DNA from: Paracamarosporium sp. OC-R06-R3
Taxonomy: Eukaryota; Ascomycota; Dothideomycetes; Pleosporales; Didymosphaeriaceae
DNA: 64,000 bases
Assembly (NCBI GenBank): GCA_019828545.1
Contig: JACVRA010000121.1
Span: 64,547 to 128,546 of the forward strand
Direction: 5' to 3'
Made by a program: the position numbers and the translations under genes
The notes under the pieces: generated by a model
Seen by the model: the letters and a program-made list of their open reading frames with translations, nothing else
Database searches by the model: none
Told to the model about the DNA's origin: nothing
Shown: positions 43,845 to 53,599 of the stretch, one piece after another
Numbering within the stretch: the stretch's first letter is position 1
How the letters are laid out: every line of letters begins with the position of its first letter

Positions 43845-46187
43845 TCAGGACTGCTCAGTCCTCTGCGGCGCCCAGCCCTTTAACCAGCTCCTCGCCTTGT
43901 CCAGATCGCCACCTTCTGCTTCCAGCGCGGCGACGCACCATTCCATACTATATCCGCCTTTCCCTTCTAGTCCCTTCTCCGCGCTTAACATTTCTGCCAA
44001 CGCTCGCCTCCGCTGGCTGGCCTCATCCGTACAGAAATGCAGCGGCGTCTCATAACCCCGTCCATCTATACCCTCCAAGAACGGCTTCACCAACGGAATA
44101 GCGTCTTTCGTGGGGACCGCCTTATCTACACCCGAAGTGTTCTTGCGCCCTGTACGACAGAAATCATTCTTGCACCAGGGTTTACTGCAGCCCGTAAGCA
44201 GCTGTGACAAATACCGGCGCTCGATGCGCCGACGTAACGCTTTGCCCTCGGGATCATGTAGTGATACGTAGAGTGGACCGAAACACACGCTACACAACCC
44301 AATCTCGTTGCCTGGGCCTTGACCTTTCCGTGTGCCTGCCCGTGTATCGCCAAGTCTGTTTGCGCCGTCTTGCGTCCGACCGCAGTTTAGGTTGCGGCAA
44401 AGGCGGGGCGTAGGGCGGGACAGGCGCTCGAGGTCGTGGTGCTTGAGGTGCGTGTCCATGTCGCGGAAGCGCACGATCTTGCTGCAAAGGTGGCATTCTG
44501 TTGTGCGACCTCCGTCAGCAAGCTCGTGGGGCGTGAGGCCTGACAGAAGCAATTCGGGGTTAGGAGCTTCGGTCGGATCGCCCTCTTGCGGGACTTGCAA
44601 GTGGCAGAAGCGACATAGGATCAGCTTTCCTGGGCATTCCGTGACTCTATGTGTGGCTAGAACGGGGATGGAGGGAAAGCCCATGTCGCAAGCTGGGCAA
44701 GTTTGCGGTGTGTGATAGAGTGCGTCGTGCTTGTTGTGGGAGAGAGGCGTGTTGCCCGTGAAGGTATCGTACGGACAGTGCCAATGATTTTGGAACGTTT
44801 CAGAGCGCTTTTGAAAGACTTGGCCGCAGCCTTGTGGACAGAGAGTGTTGTTTCGGAGGCAGAAGTTCTCATGGAGGAAAAGCGAGGATTTGGGGACCCA
44901 TTGGTGGCAGTTTTTGCATCGCACCTCGTCTGGGCTGTGCTCAGCGCCGTCCGTGTTTTCTGAAGCCGGACCTGATTGAGGATCATAGATGGAGACTTTG
45001 AGGTGGAATTGCTTTGGTGTAGGTGATGGTTCACTTGAATGATAGGCGCGGACGGCTATGTATATCGCTTCTGCATCTTCAAGTTCCACATTCGTCGGCT
45101 GTAGACGGATGTGTTTGGGGTATGTGCTCGAGAAGTTGGCGAACACATGTTCATCTTGTCGAGGTCGGACTCGTTGTCGAGATGAGTATGGGCTGACAAA
45201 GAGGTCTATCTCGTCACCATCTTCGACCCCGCTCAGAGATATCTCGAGACCCTGGGCTCTGTCCCAGGATGATAGCTCGTAATCCACGTATTCGCCGTCC
45301 AGTACCTGGCCATTCTGTGCCTTGAAGATATCAATCTTGCCACCAGCTGAGCTACCTTGGGCAGTGCCTGGTGCTCTCTGTCTCTTAGCCATGATTTTCT
45401 TCAGGGTTTCGCGTGCCTGCTCCTCATTGAGCGCTTCAATGTCGACCTCTAGATCTGTGTCTACTACACATATGGCGTCTCCTTCAGGTTTAAAGCCATC
45501 TACGAGAAACCGAAACTCTTCTCGCTTCCCGTTTGAGGCTCGTCCACCGTAGACGACCAGCACCTCACTATTTGTGAGGGTTGTAAAGTTGGACCGCAAG
45601 TGCTCTTCAAGGAGCGACTTCCAATCTTCAGGATCGTATCCGGCCTCGAGAGGTCTCAGCTTCACGAAGGTACCCTTTGGTAACTGCTTCGCATGTACTG
45701 TTATCTGCACCGGCGATGCGCCATCGACTCCGAGTTGGTCCACGGCATCTGCCATGTCGGTATCGCCATCTGGACTAGCTTTTCTTGACGACTCTGTGGA
45801 TTTCGTGTCCAAGCCCAAAGCCTCGTGCAAGAAGTTGCTCAGCACAATGTCGCCTTCCTCTGCCGAGAACTCGCGAATGCCCGCATAGACGACGCGTTGG
45901 TTAGCTGGGTTCACGAGCCGAAACGTAAGCGGGTGAGGCAGTTGTTGGTGGCGGTCCTGGAAGTGCGATCGTGCTTGTCGCTCGGCGGCAAAGGTGTACG
46001 GATTGTAGGGATCGAAGGCGGTTATGTGGGGTAGGCTCGAGTCTGTGGCCACGACGGGGGCGGCAGCGAGCAGTTGTTCGAGGGCAGAGTGCGGCAGCAG
46101 GATCTTGTCGCCGGGAAGCTGCGTGTTTCGTGCGACGGAGAAGCGGGCGGACCAGGCCAGCTCGGGCGGGTCTGGGTCGGCATCCAT
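43845..46187 (-). CDS. Ufd1-domain protein with zinc fingers, AZUL-like motif and UBA-like C-terminus
   Basis: A single exon encodes 780 residues. The start at 46187 (MDADPDPPELAWSARF) is chosen over the longer frame to 46442, whose N-terminus is unsupported Arg-rich sequence. Residues about 10-260 resemble the double-psi barrel of Ufd1 (LPHSALEQLL, PLTFRLVNPANQRVVYAGIREF, LPKGTFVKLRP). Residues 424-580 hold several TRAF-type CxxC...HxxxC fingers (CKNCHQWVPKSSLFLHENFC). Near 656-690, RRYLSQLLTGCSKPWCKNDFC resembles the AZUL zinc fold of UBE3A. Residues about 735-775 (YSMEWCVAALEAEGGDLDKARSWLKG) resemble UBA. It probably acts in ubiquitin/Cdc48-linked handling of substrates. It is not canonical UFD1, which is about 350 residues and lacks these fingers. 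Confidence 0.8.
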   Translation of the reverse strand: MDADPDPPELAWSARFSVARNTQLPGDKILLPHSALEQLLAAAPVVATDSSLPHITAFDPYNPYTFAAERQARSHFQDRHQQLPHPLTFRLVNPANQRVVYAGIREFSAEEGDIVLSNFLHEALGLDTKSTESSRKASPDGDTDMADAVDQLGVDGASPVQITVHAKQLPKGTFVKLRPLEAGYDPEDWKSLLEEHLRSNFTTLTNSEVLVVYGGRASNGKREEFRFLVDGFKPEGDAICVVDTDLEVDIEALNEEQARETLKKIMAKRQRAPGTAQGSSAGGKIDIFKAQNGQVLDGEYVDYELSSWDRAQGLEISLSGVEDGDEIDLFVSPYSSRQRVRPRQDEHVFANFSSTYPKHIRLQPTNVELEDAEAIYIAVRAYHSSEPSPTPKQFHLKVSIYDPQSGPASENTDGAEHSPDEVRCKNCHQWVPKSSLFLHENFCLRNNTLCPQGCGQVFQKRSETFQNHWHCPYDTFTGNTPLSHNKHDALYHTPQTCPACDMGFPSIPVLATHRVTECPGKLILCRFCHLQVPQEGDPTEAPNPELLLSGLTPHELADGGRTTECHLCSKIVRFRDMDTHLKHHDLERLSRPTPRLCRNLNCGRTQDGANRLGDTRAGTRKGQGPGNEIGLCSVCFGPLYVSLHDPEGKALRRRIERRYLSQLLTGCSKPWCKNDFCRTGRKNTSGVDKAVPTKDAIPLVKPFLEGIDGRGYETPLHFCTDEASQRRRALAEMLSAEKGLEGKGGYSMEWCVAALEAEGGDLDKARSWLKGWAPQRTEQS

Positions 46188-46688
46188 GGCAGCGTCCGGG
46201 GCAGGGCAGTTGGAGGTGCACGAGGGACTATATGAGGCCGGCAACTGGCAAACTTGGCCGCTGACAACATTGGCACGATTCTGGAAGGCTCCAGGGCGCT
46301 CCAACGCGTCGCGACGGCTATCGATAAGGCGTCTGCTCACTAACCCGCCCCGCACCCGGGCGACATGGCGGCGTCGGTGTTTGAGCGCCTCGTCGGCCCG
46401 CCCCCGTGTTGGAGGCGTGTTTCCCGCGACACACCCAGACACACCCAGACACTTGGCCGCGCCTTAGCACTCCAGCAGAGCCTCAGCGCTGTCGATGCCG
46501 TCCTTGGCCGTCTTGGACCCTGGTGCGCTGGCGGGATCGGCGCAGGGATGCCTCCAACAACGGCGTCTCAAGGGAAACACTCCGCCCTGAACAACCCCTC
46601 TGGCACGTGCCCCTCCACGGCCGGCCACCACGATAAAGACTGTCAGCTCCGCCTGCTCCTGCAGCATTGCTCTCCATCCATCGTGACC
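46188..46688. promoter_or_regulatory. Divergent promoter between Ufd1-like and F-box-type genes
   Basis: 500 bp between divergent start codons at 46187 (minus) and 46689 (plus). It is GC-rich, with a short tandem ACACCCAG repeat at about 46,429-46,450. Both reading frames extend into it but show no conserved residues, so it is treated as promoter and leader. Confidence 0.45.
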
Positions 46689-48047
46689 ATGGGCCCCCCC
46701 AATGCCGACCCCTCTCTTCCCCGTAGCCTGGCCGACCTCCTCTCCAACTCCCTCGTCCTCCGGCAGACGGCGCCCTACCTGCCCGTCGCTGCCATATACG
46801 CCCTAGCCGCTGCCTCTAGATCGCTCTACCGCATTATCCACCATTCGCCCGACGTCTTCCGCTACCTTGATCTCTCTACGGTCAAGTCGGCCATTGTCCC
46901 CTATGAGCCGCTCGATTCCGGAGCCATCAGCTGGCGCGCCGAGCGCATGGATGAGTCGCTGACAGAGGACGAATTCTATTCTGGCCCACTCCGCGGCATC
47001 TTCTCCAAGCTGCACCGGCGGCACCTACTACAGAACGTGCAGACGCTGGTGCTAGATGGCCTGAGCGTCCCCGCAGACCTCGTCCGGGACATCATCGCCC
47101 AAGACACTTTCAATGTTCGCATCCTGTCCATCCGGGAGACCAAGCACTTGAACGAGCACAAGCTGCAGCAGGTGTTGCGCTACGCCGTGCGGCCAACCAG
47201 ACCTCCAGGCACCCCAAAGATCAGGGGTATCTACTTCTTTGGTAAGCGCGAACGCCCCCCAGCTCTGGATGCGCCCAAGAGGAGATCTAGGCCGACTTCG
47301 CCCAAAGGCGTCATGTCGTCACAAGGCGCTCGCATTGGCGCAGAATGGAACCATAAATCTTCAGAAGCACTCAACGCTGCCTTGGCACCATCCTCGGACA
47401 AGTGGTACCAGTCCTCTGGGAAGATGATGAAGCGACTCACTTTTGAATGGGTTCAAACCCTAAAGGCGTGCGAAGGCATCGTCGCCTTTGACGCAGTCCT
47501 CTGCAGAGGCCCACGTCACGATCCGGCCAGAGCTTTCATCAGCAACAGTGGCAGCGAAGCGTCAGGGCTACCGCATCCTGATTCGTATCTGAGTCCTGCC
47601 ATCGCCACAGTTGCCTTGGGATCAAGGGGCTGCGAGACATGTCATTCGTGCCCCGAGGGCCCAGCAGTATTCGGGCGTTCGTCCTGCTCTGAATTGCCAT
47701 TGCTAAGCCCAATACCTCTTCACTCCAGCTCTCTGCGAGCAGCGCAAATCCCTCACACAGTCGATGGTTTTAAACCACTACCTCTGTTCGTACGTTGTGA
47801 AGATTGTCTGAAAGGCCGCTGGTGCGAGCGTTGCCACAAATGGTGGGACGAGGATTGCTACACCGTCTCTGCCGTTGCGCAGCGCACCGAACTACAGCAG
47901 ACTGAATTTATGGAGAACGCCGCGGCTGACGGAACCACGCATTTGCTTTCTAAGCAATCTATCAAGGTACATATGGGTCTCTGCGTTGACAGCTGCCTGG
48001 TTGGCGAAATGATGGCTGGCGCAGGCAGCAACGGCATGTGGGGATGA
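46689..48047 (+). CDS. F-box-type protein with Cys-rich C-terminal zinc-binding region
   Basis: One exon encodes 452 residues from MGPPNADPSLPRSLADLL; upstream in-frame sequence is not conserved-looking. Residues about 10-60 form an F-box-like helical region (LRQTAPYLPVAAIYALAAASRSLYRIIHHSPDVFRYLDLS). A leucine-rich segment follows (LLQNVQTLVLDGLSVPADLVRDII). The C-terminal part contains CETCHSC, then CEDCLKGRWCERCHKWWDEDCY, a likely zinc cluster, and ends GLCVDSCLVGEMMAGAGSNGMWG. F-box proteins recruit substrates to SCF ubiquitin ligases; the substrate is unknown. An alternative donor (GTACAT at 47967) could splice to the Cys-rich exons downstream and replace the last 26 residues. Confidence 0.75.
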   Translation: MGPPNADPSLPRSLADLLSNSLVLRQTAPYLPVAAIYALAAASRSLYRIIHHSPDVFRYLDLSTVKSAIVPYEPLDSGAISWRAERMDESLTEDEFYSGPLRGIFSKLHRRHLLQNVQTLVLDGLSVPADLVRDIIAQDTFNVRILSIRETKHLNEHKLQQVLRYAVRPTRPPGTPKIRGIYFFGKRERPPALDAPKRRSRPTSPKGVMSSQGARIGAEWNHKSSEALNAALAPSSDKWYQSSGKMMKRLTFEWVQTLKACEGIVAFDAVLCRGPRHDPARAFISNSGSEASGLPHPDSYLSPAIATVALGSRGCETCHSCPEGPAVFGRSSCSELPLLSPIPLHSSSLRAAQIPHTVDGFKPLPLFVRCEDCLKGRWCERCHKWWDEDCYTVSAVAQRTELQQTEFMENAAADGTTHLLSKQSIKVHMGLCVDSCLVGEMMAGAGSNGMWG

Positions 48048-48243
48048 CTTGACAAACAAATAAGCCTTTGACGTGCTAGGGATGGTCCTACCATGAGGTC
48101 TCGATATAGTTGGATTCCGGACACCAGCTCCACGGCTGGCTTGGAGCCTGACTATCGCATACCACCATTGGAAACCAAACCTGGCGCGTCGGGGTATGTG
48201 CTCGATAACTTTCCAAGAAGTATGCTGATATGACGGCGTGCAG

Positions 48244-48523
48244 ATTATCGGTGTAAGAAGAGACTGCTTTGGTTGTGGCCACACAGTATGCTAGTCCTTA
48301 TCGACTAAATGTGCCATGCTGACGAGTGCTCCTAGTGCATCACTTGTAAGGAGCTATTCATACGTACGTGCACAATCTGCCGCAGCGAATACTGTATAGA
48401 AGACAACGATGCGTCTTCGGCCACCAAGGTATGACTTACAAGACTCTCTAAGTTTATGACTAAAGCTGTACGCAGTGCGACTGGTGTAATTACACATCAA
48501 GAAGAACGGTCGAGATGTACTAG
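48244..48523 (+). CDS. Cys-rich spliced exons: alternative F-box C-terminus or small separate gene
   Basis: Three phase-0 exons are clear: 48244-48285 (IIGVRRDCFGCGHT), 48336-48428 (CITCKELFIRTCTICRSEYC and on) and 48476-48523 (CDWCNYTSRRTVEMY, TAG). Introns are 50 nt (GTATGC, branch GCTGACG, CTAG) and 47 nt (GTATGA, branch TGACTAA, GCAG). The spacing CFGCGHTCITC...CTICRSEYC...CDWC looks like a paired zinc-binding module. Acceptor CAG precedes 48244, so an upstream exon is needed. Joining from 47967 in the F-box gene keeps frame. A separate start at 48093 would need a different acceptor (48257 or 48260). Which is right cannot be settled from sequence alone. Confidence 0.6.
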
Positions 48524-49347
48524 ACTAGGTGATGGGAGCAGCCGGAACCTACAGGTACCTAGGTTAAACCTTCCGTGACCAGATGTTGGATCGCTCTGTC
48601 ATATGAGTCTAGCCTCGTTGGAGTGAAACTATTTTGGTCAATTTGCTCAGCGATATCTTCAGCGGGTAAGCATGATCCTAAGGTTTGGCGGGTTCAAAAG
48701 GCTTCCACAGCCAGGAGCATGATGATTCTGCTTGTTGAGCGGTTTTGAACTCGTGCACTGCACATTCTATTCATAACGTTAGCGAAATATGATACCCCCC
48801 TCTCAATCCTTTTAAGAATCACATCCACGCTGTTTAAAACAAGGGTAGGTAATACTACTCTTAACAGAGTAAATGTCACGTCGAAAAGTGTGTTCTTGAA
48901 TTTGAACTGACCTTGAAGCATTCTGTATATACTGTGAATGCACAGCCCCAGTTTGATCTTGCTGTCTGATCACGCGTTGTTATGTTTTATTTACGTATTC
49001 AGCATATATCCAATGGAGGGGTGTTTCTATCACGTGATGTACCAGCGGAGCTCAGCAATGGTGAGCTCCGAAGCGACACGAATAAACACTTGGTCGCTTT
49101 TTCACCAGCCGCACCACGAATAGTAACCCAAGTTATACTGAAGCCTTAGCACCCACTCGGCCAATCTCATCTCCGCCGACCTTCTTACCGCGCCGGTTGT
49201 CCTTTCTCGCTCCACATTCGCTCCCGTGGTCGACTACGTAATAAACCCAACCCACATCCAGGCACCTACGGCCGCTCCTCTACCTTTACACATCTATATC
49301 CACCCGACCGCTTACCTTTTTACCGCACACCAGTCAGTCCGGCCGCA
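48524..49347. other. Intergenic, 0.8 kb
   Basis: No gene seen. The 49,130-49,347 part is C/T-rich and is probably the YIP1 promoter and leader. Confidence 0.5.
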
Positions 49348-50349
49348 ATGGCCCAGTACGGCTACGGACAGGGCCCTCCCTACGGCCAACAAAACCCACA
49401 AAACCTCCAATTCTACTCGTCATCTTTCTCAAATCAGCCCGTCTCAGGGCACTCTACACCATTCCAGGCAAACTACGGAGCTCCACAGGCTCCTGCATAT
49501 CCAACACAATATGGTGCGGGGTTTTCGGCTCCAGGTGTTAGCGGACAGATGGGTGTCGGTGCGTCTGGGCTGCGGACGGGGTGGTTGGCAGCATTTGGCA
49601 CCGAGGGTTACGAGGGGGAGCCGCCGCTATTGGAGGAGCTTGGGGTGAACTTTGGGCATATCAAAATGAAGACGCTAGCGGTGCTGAATCCCTTCGGAAG
49701 AATCGATCAGCATATTATGGATGACAGCGACATCGCGGGACCTATTCTGTTTTTCTTTGTGTTTGGTACAAGCTTGTTGCTGAGTGGGAAGCTGCACTTT
49801 GGGTATATCTACGGTACGTTATCTTGCGAATTGAGGTGTAACTTGTGGATGATGCTGATGCTGGCACAGGCCTCGCAGTTCTTGGTACTATACTCCTCCA
49901 CACGATCTTGTCGCTCATGTCTCCGCCCCTCTCCGCTGCCGAAGTAGCAGTAAACCAAGACCATGGTCAGCGCGGAAGCTCACACTTCTCTTCGTCCCTC
50001 ACATACCCCCGCTCCGCTTCGGTGCTGGGATATTGTCTGTTGCCGCTTGTCCTCGTTGCGATACTAGGCATTGTTGTACCGCTAGATGGCTTCTTCGGAT
50101 ATCTTCTTACAAGTTTGGCGATTGTTTGGTGCGCTTATTCGTCTAGTTCTATGTTTACGACTGTCGGTAAGTTTTCACAAGTCATGGGAGGGGCAACGGA
50201 AGGGCTAATACGGTGCAGGACGCATGACTTCAATGAGGGGATTGGTTGCTTACCCTATGGTTTTGTTTTATGGAAGTTTTGGGATAATGGCGATCTTCAG
50301 CTCGCGGGGTACAGGGACGTTGGCGAAGGTTGCAACTCCGGCTGCATAG
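49348..50349 (+). CDS. YIP1: Yip1-family Golgi/ER-vesicle membrane protein
   Basis: Exons 49348-49813, 49870-50166 and 50219-50349 encode 297 residues; introns are 56 nt (GTACGT...CAG) and 52 nt (GTAAGT...CAG). The N-terminus is Gly/Tyr/Gln-rich ([15 protein letters not shown]), then [14 protein letters not shown] sequence ([25 protein letters not shown]), the conserved Yip1 motif before the membrane region. Five hydrophobic spans follow: [66 protein letters not shown] and [15 protein letters not shown]. Yip1 binds Ypt1/Ypt31-type Rab GTPases with Yif1 and is required for COPII vesicle budding and ER-Golgi traffic. Confidence 0.92.
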
Positions 50350-53065
50350 ACGCTAAGGTATTCAAGAGATGATTCAAGCAGTCGTCGCCATGGAGCATGC
50401 ATATGAAAGCGCTTATTTTCCTCGTAAAGTATCTAGATTTTACGCAGCTGCCGTGGAGATGCGAACTTTTATGATAAAAAGCATAAGGAAGACATATGGC
50501 ATTGACAGTATACTGCCTCTCCATCTCATGTGTCTCGTCCCAGGACACAGAGTCGCGTGGCATTCTTACTTGGAGGGTTGACCAAGGGTAAGACAAAAGA
50601 GTACGGCTGTGGTGCTTTAAAGATAATTGCAATTTGATAGCGACCTATCGAGCGACTTACAGCCAGCGAGAGTGAAATAGATGAGATACCCGGCATTGGG
50701 TGGAGAGACGTCCAAGTCATATTGTATTTACCTTCCATTTACCTTCCATGTGCTATGTGCTTCATGCATGCTCCTTTAGCGAGTCGATCCTGTTACCTCA
50801 CACGTAACACAATCGTCCGATAAATCTAACCACAGACATCACCAGCCCTCCGTAATTTCGACGCCGCACAGCCATACGTGGATCTCTCGAAAAAATTCCT
50901 GCCGGAAAAAGAAACCCTGTGGCTCGTAGCGAGGATTGTGTTGAGTATGATTACTTGCCAGCAGAGTTCATAGCACCGTTACTTGCTATTTAGGCGCAGT
51001 TGGGACGGAAGAATAAGCCACTATTTCATGCAAAGTGGTGCATACCAACACAGGGCTCGAGACCATGGGTCACGCCTCCGTGCGTTGAACTTGTTCCAGT
51101 TTGCTTTGCGTATATATTTGAGGAACAAAGCTGTATCTTTGAGCTTCTTGTCAAGGTAGAAGGTGACCTAGAAAGTCATAAAAGAGGCAGGTGGACGGAT
51201 ACCAAGTTCCCACAATTTACTATAGAAGTGAATGAGGGTGGCAAGGAAAGCATACGCCAAAAAGGTCAGTCGTCAATACGCAAAGCCTTTGTACTAATTG
51301 CAATCGTGTATAACACACCGATGCTGCTTCGTTGTTCTCGGTCAGCATGAATTGACCTGCATCCGGGCAACTCTCCAACAACGCTTGGATCCTGTTACTT
51401 CTACATAATCGCATGGACGCTTTGATTACTCTTTCTCCACATGGACACGTATCCCGAGTCTTGGCCTTCTCACCACGCCCGGTCGCAGCGGCCGATGCTC
51501 GCACGAGTTCCGATCCCAACCTTGCTTTCGCCGTCTTGAGAATGCCACTTCAATTCATTATTACTCATCCCAGATACATCCGTATCTTCCGCCAAGCCCT
51601 AACCAGCCGGCCCCTTCCGCGGAAGCGGAATTTCAAATCTGTACCTAAGTCCAGTCTAGGAATGATGGAGCGAGGCGGACATCGCGTGTCTCGAAGAAGA
51701 TCGGATGATCATGAATGTAGCGAGGATAAATTACAGGAGCTAACATACGCTATGCGGCATGGAGAAGCGACTACGAAGGTTGAGTAAGCATAAGCTAACT
51801 GCATGAGGACATTGTCGTGAAAGGCGGCCGCTGGTGGGTCCTTTGATGGAAGGATAGAGATAAGGTGCATGTTCTCGATGCTAATCATTAGCTAAGACGG
51901 AGCAATTGTTGTGCCAGAGACAGCGGTTGTGGGTATCTTCGTATATTCATGTGTGTAATAAACTACGGGCGACGGATGAGGCCGGTTTTGCACATAGGCT
52001 GAGTAAGACTAGGGCGGCATTACCCGGATTTAAGCTCCGTCACGCACAGAGTGGTGGAGTTCCTGTGAGGTGTGAAGTGTCGTGTTCTTAGGGTTGTTAT
52101 GCGCATGTAGAGTGGGTAGGATGTAGGATGAAGGTGTTGGGGTATTTCGGGCGCAGCAAGCTGTAATCGAAATTTGTTTTGTCACTCAATTGTATTCTAT
52201 GGCCTGTGCTCGCACATAGTTGCCAAAGTTCCACAGTCGGATCGATTAATTGTTTTGTCATTCGTTGCATGCGTCTGAGGGGGGTAAACCAACACGGCGG
52301 GCCCAAGCTTAATAGCGTCGATCGTTGGTCCCATGCACTTGCAGAGTGTACGTACGTATGGGGACTAATATGCGATACTGAGGCCCAGTTTCCCTACCAA
52401 TTGAGGCAACTCCTTCGTATTCAGGCGGGCGTACACTGCCCTTCGGACATGCGGGTGACTCATCTCTTGGTAGCGAAGGGCTGGGGGCTATTTCTAGTGG
52501 TGGTGTGCTATCCTGATACGTATTTGGGTGAGATGTATGGAACAAGGGAGTTTCACAATCCGTGTGTCAAAGTTCGACGACATACTCAGAACCCTTCCGC
52601 ATGTTTTGAGAACGGTCCGTCCTAACAAAGAATGTATTGCAAGATGCGGTAATCAAATGTTTGCGGCGCGGTTGGTCATATTTATCCTGACATGGATCTG
52701 AGCGCCGCGAGGTTGAATACCATGTCTACGCAAATTCTTCGATCGGTAAAAATCTATGAATAGTAGATGTCATGGATAGCAGCTTAAAATAGATATTTTT
52801 CGTGTGAAGCCGTATCAAAATTCCGAAAATTAAGCAGCTCTGAAAACGATAGTCACGCCCACTGGCATGAGTGCGATCGCTTGTCGCTTTCCCGCCTACG
52901 TTTACGACACTGAAGGGTGTCTATGCCCCGAGACTTGCAGCATTACCGCATAGTCTTTATACATAGCACCCTGTTATTGGCTTGCGGCGGCGGACATCAA
53001 TCGGAGATGTTTTGTAGGGGGCTCCATACGTATGGTCGCCCCGTTTCTATCAGCTCGTGATACAC
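50350..53065. other. Intergenic, 2.7 kb, mostly without genes
   Basis: No complete gene seen. A possible spliced gene end lies at 50836-51016 (listed separately). The 51,400-53,000 part has only short frames and AT-rich segments. Confidence 0.45.
50836..51016 (+). pseudogene. Possible orphan 3' exons of an unrecognised gene
   Basis: An acceptor with branch-like TCTAACC (AACCACAG at 50828-50835) is followed by an open exon 50836-50944. It reads NFDAAQPYVDLSKKFLPEKE and LWLVARIVL with coding-like composition. A 49-nt intron (GTATGA...TTTAG, 50945-50993) joins to a short last exon ending SAVGTEE and TAA at 51014-51016. I could not find matching upstream exons between YIP1 and here, nor recognise the family. 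It may be a gene remnant or a gene whose 5' part I cannot resolve. Confidence 0.3.
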
Positions 53066-53599
53066 TCATATTGAAGTCCCAGATCCCCGGTTCTCTTTTT
53101 TCAGGCCGATTTCGTCAGCTGCCCGGTCACAAAATTCGGCCATCTCGACATCTTTCATACTGAGACCCTCAGGCTTGTGAGTGGTCCATTCTATGGTGAC
53201 TTGATTGTAGAGATTGTGCCAAGACGGATGATGCCGTTTTGCCTTACACTCGTCTGCAATGATGGACATGAAGCGCCAGGCCGAAGCAAAGCCCGGAAAC
53301 ATGAATTGGCGCACAATGCCCTTCCCTGATGGCGAAAGCATCCACTCTGAGAGTTGCGACAGACGCTGAGGCAGGTCGGATGGTTGATTCGTGGAGTAGA
53401 TAGCTCGGGCGTACTTATCGCTGGTAATGTTTGGGTCAAATGGTTTGGAAGCGTGGGAAGCCGTATAGAAGCGAGATGCACTTGGAATCCTATGGCAGGG
53501 ATCATGGCAGGCAACGACAGGCGTTTGCAGATGTGCGTGACTTGAAACAATCCGACATGGGAGTGTGGGCTTCACACATGCATACGGCCCGACGCGCAA
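53066..53599 (-). CDS. Pterin-4a-carbinolamine dehydratase (PCD/DCoH)
   Basis: One exon encodes 177 residues. Residues about 75-165 form the PCD fold: LSEWMLSPSGKGIVRQFMFPGFASAWRFM, then the signature HHPSWHNLYNQVTIEWTTH, ending GLSMKDVEMAEFCDRAADEIG. The His-His...His catalytic set is present. The N-terminal ~70 residues are basic, Ser/Ala/His-rich and lack acidic residues (MRVGPYACVKPTLPCRIVSSHAHL), suggesting a mitochondrial leader; the true start could be internal. The enzyme dehydrates 4a-hydroxytetrahydrobiopterin, recycling the pterin cofactor of aromatic amino acid hydroxylases. Confidence 0.88.
   Translation of the reverse strand: MRVGPYACVKPTLPCRIVSSHAHLQTPVVACHDPCHRIPSASRFYTASHASKPFDPNITSDKYARAIYSTNQPSDLPQRLSQLSEWMLSPSGKGIVRQFMFPGFASAWRFMSIIADECKAKRHHPSWHNLYNQVTIEWTTHKPEGLSMKDVEMAEFCDRAADEIGLKKENRGSGTSI

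Noticed and set aside
46188..46442. N-terminal extension of the Ufd1-like frame by 85 residues
   Set aside because: The extension is Arg/Pro-rich with no conserved feature, whereas the downstream ATG at 46187 sits at a normal Ufd1-like N-terminus.
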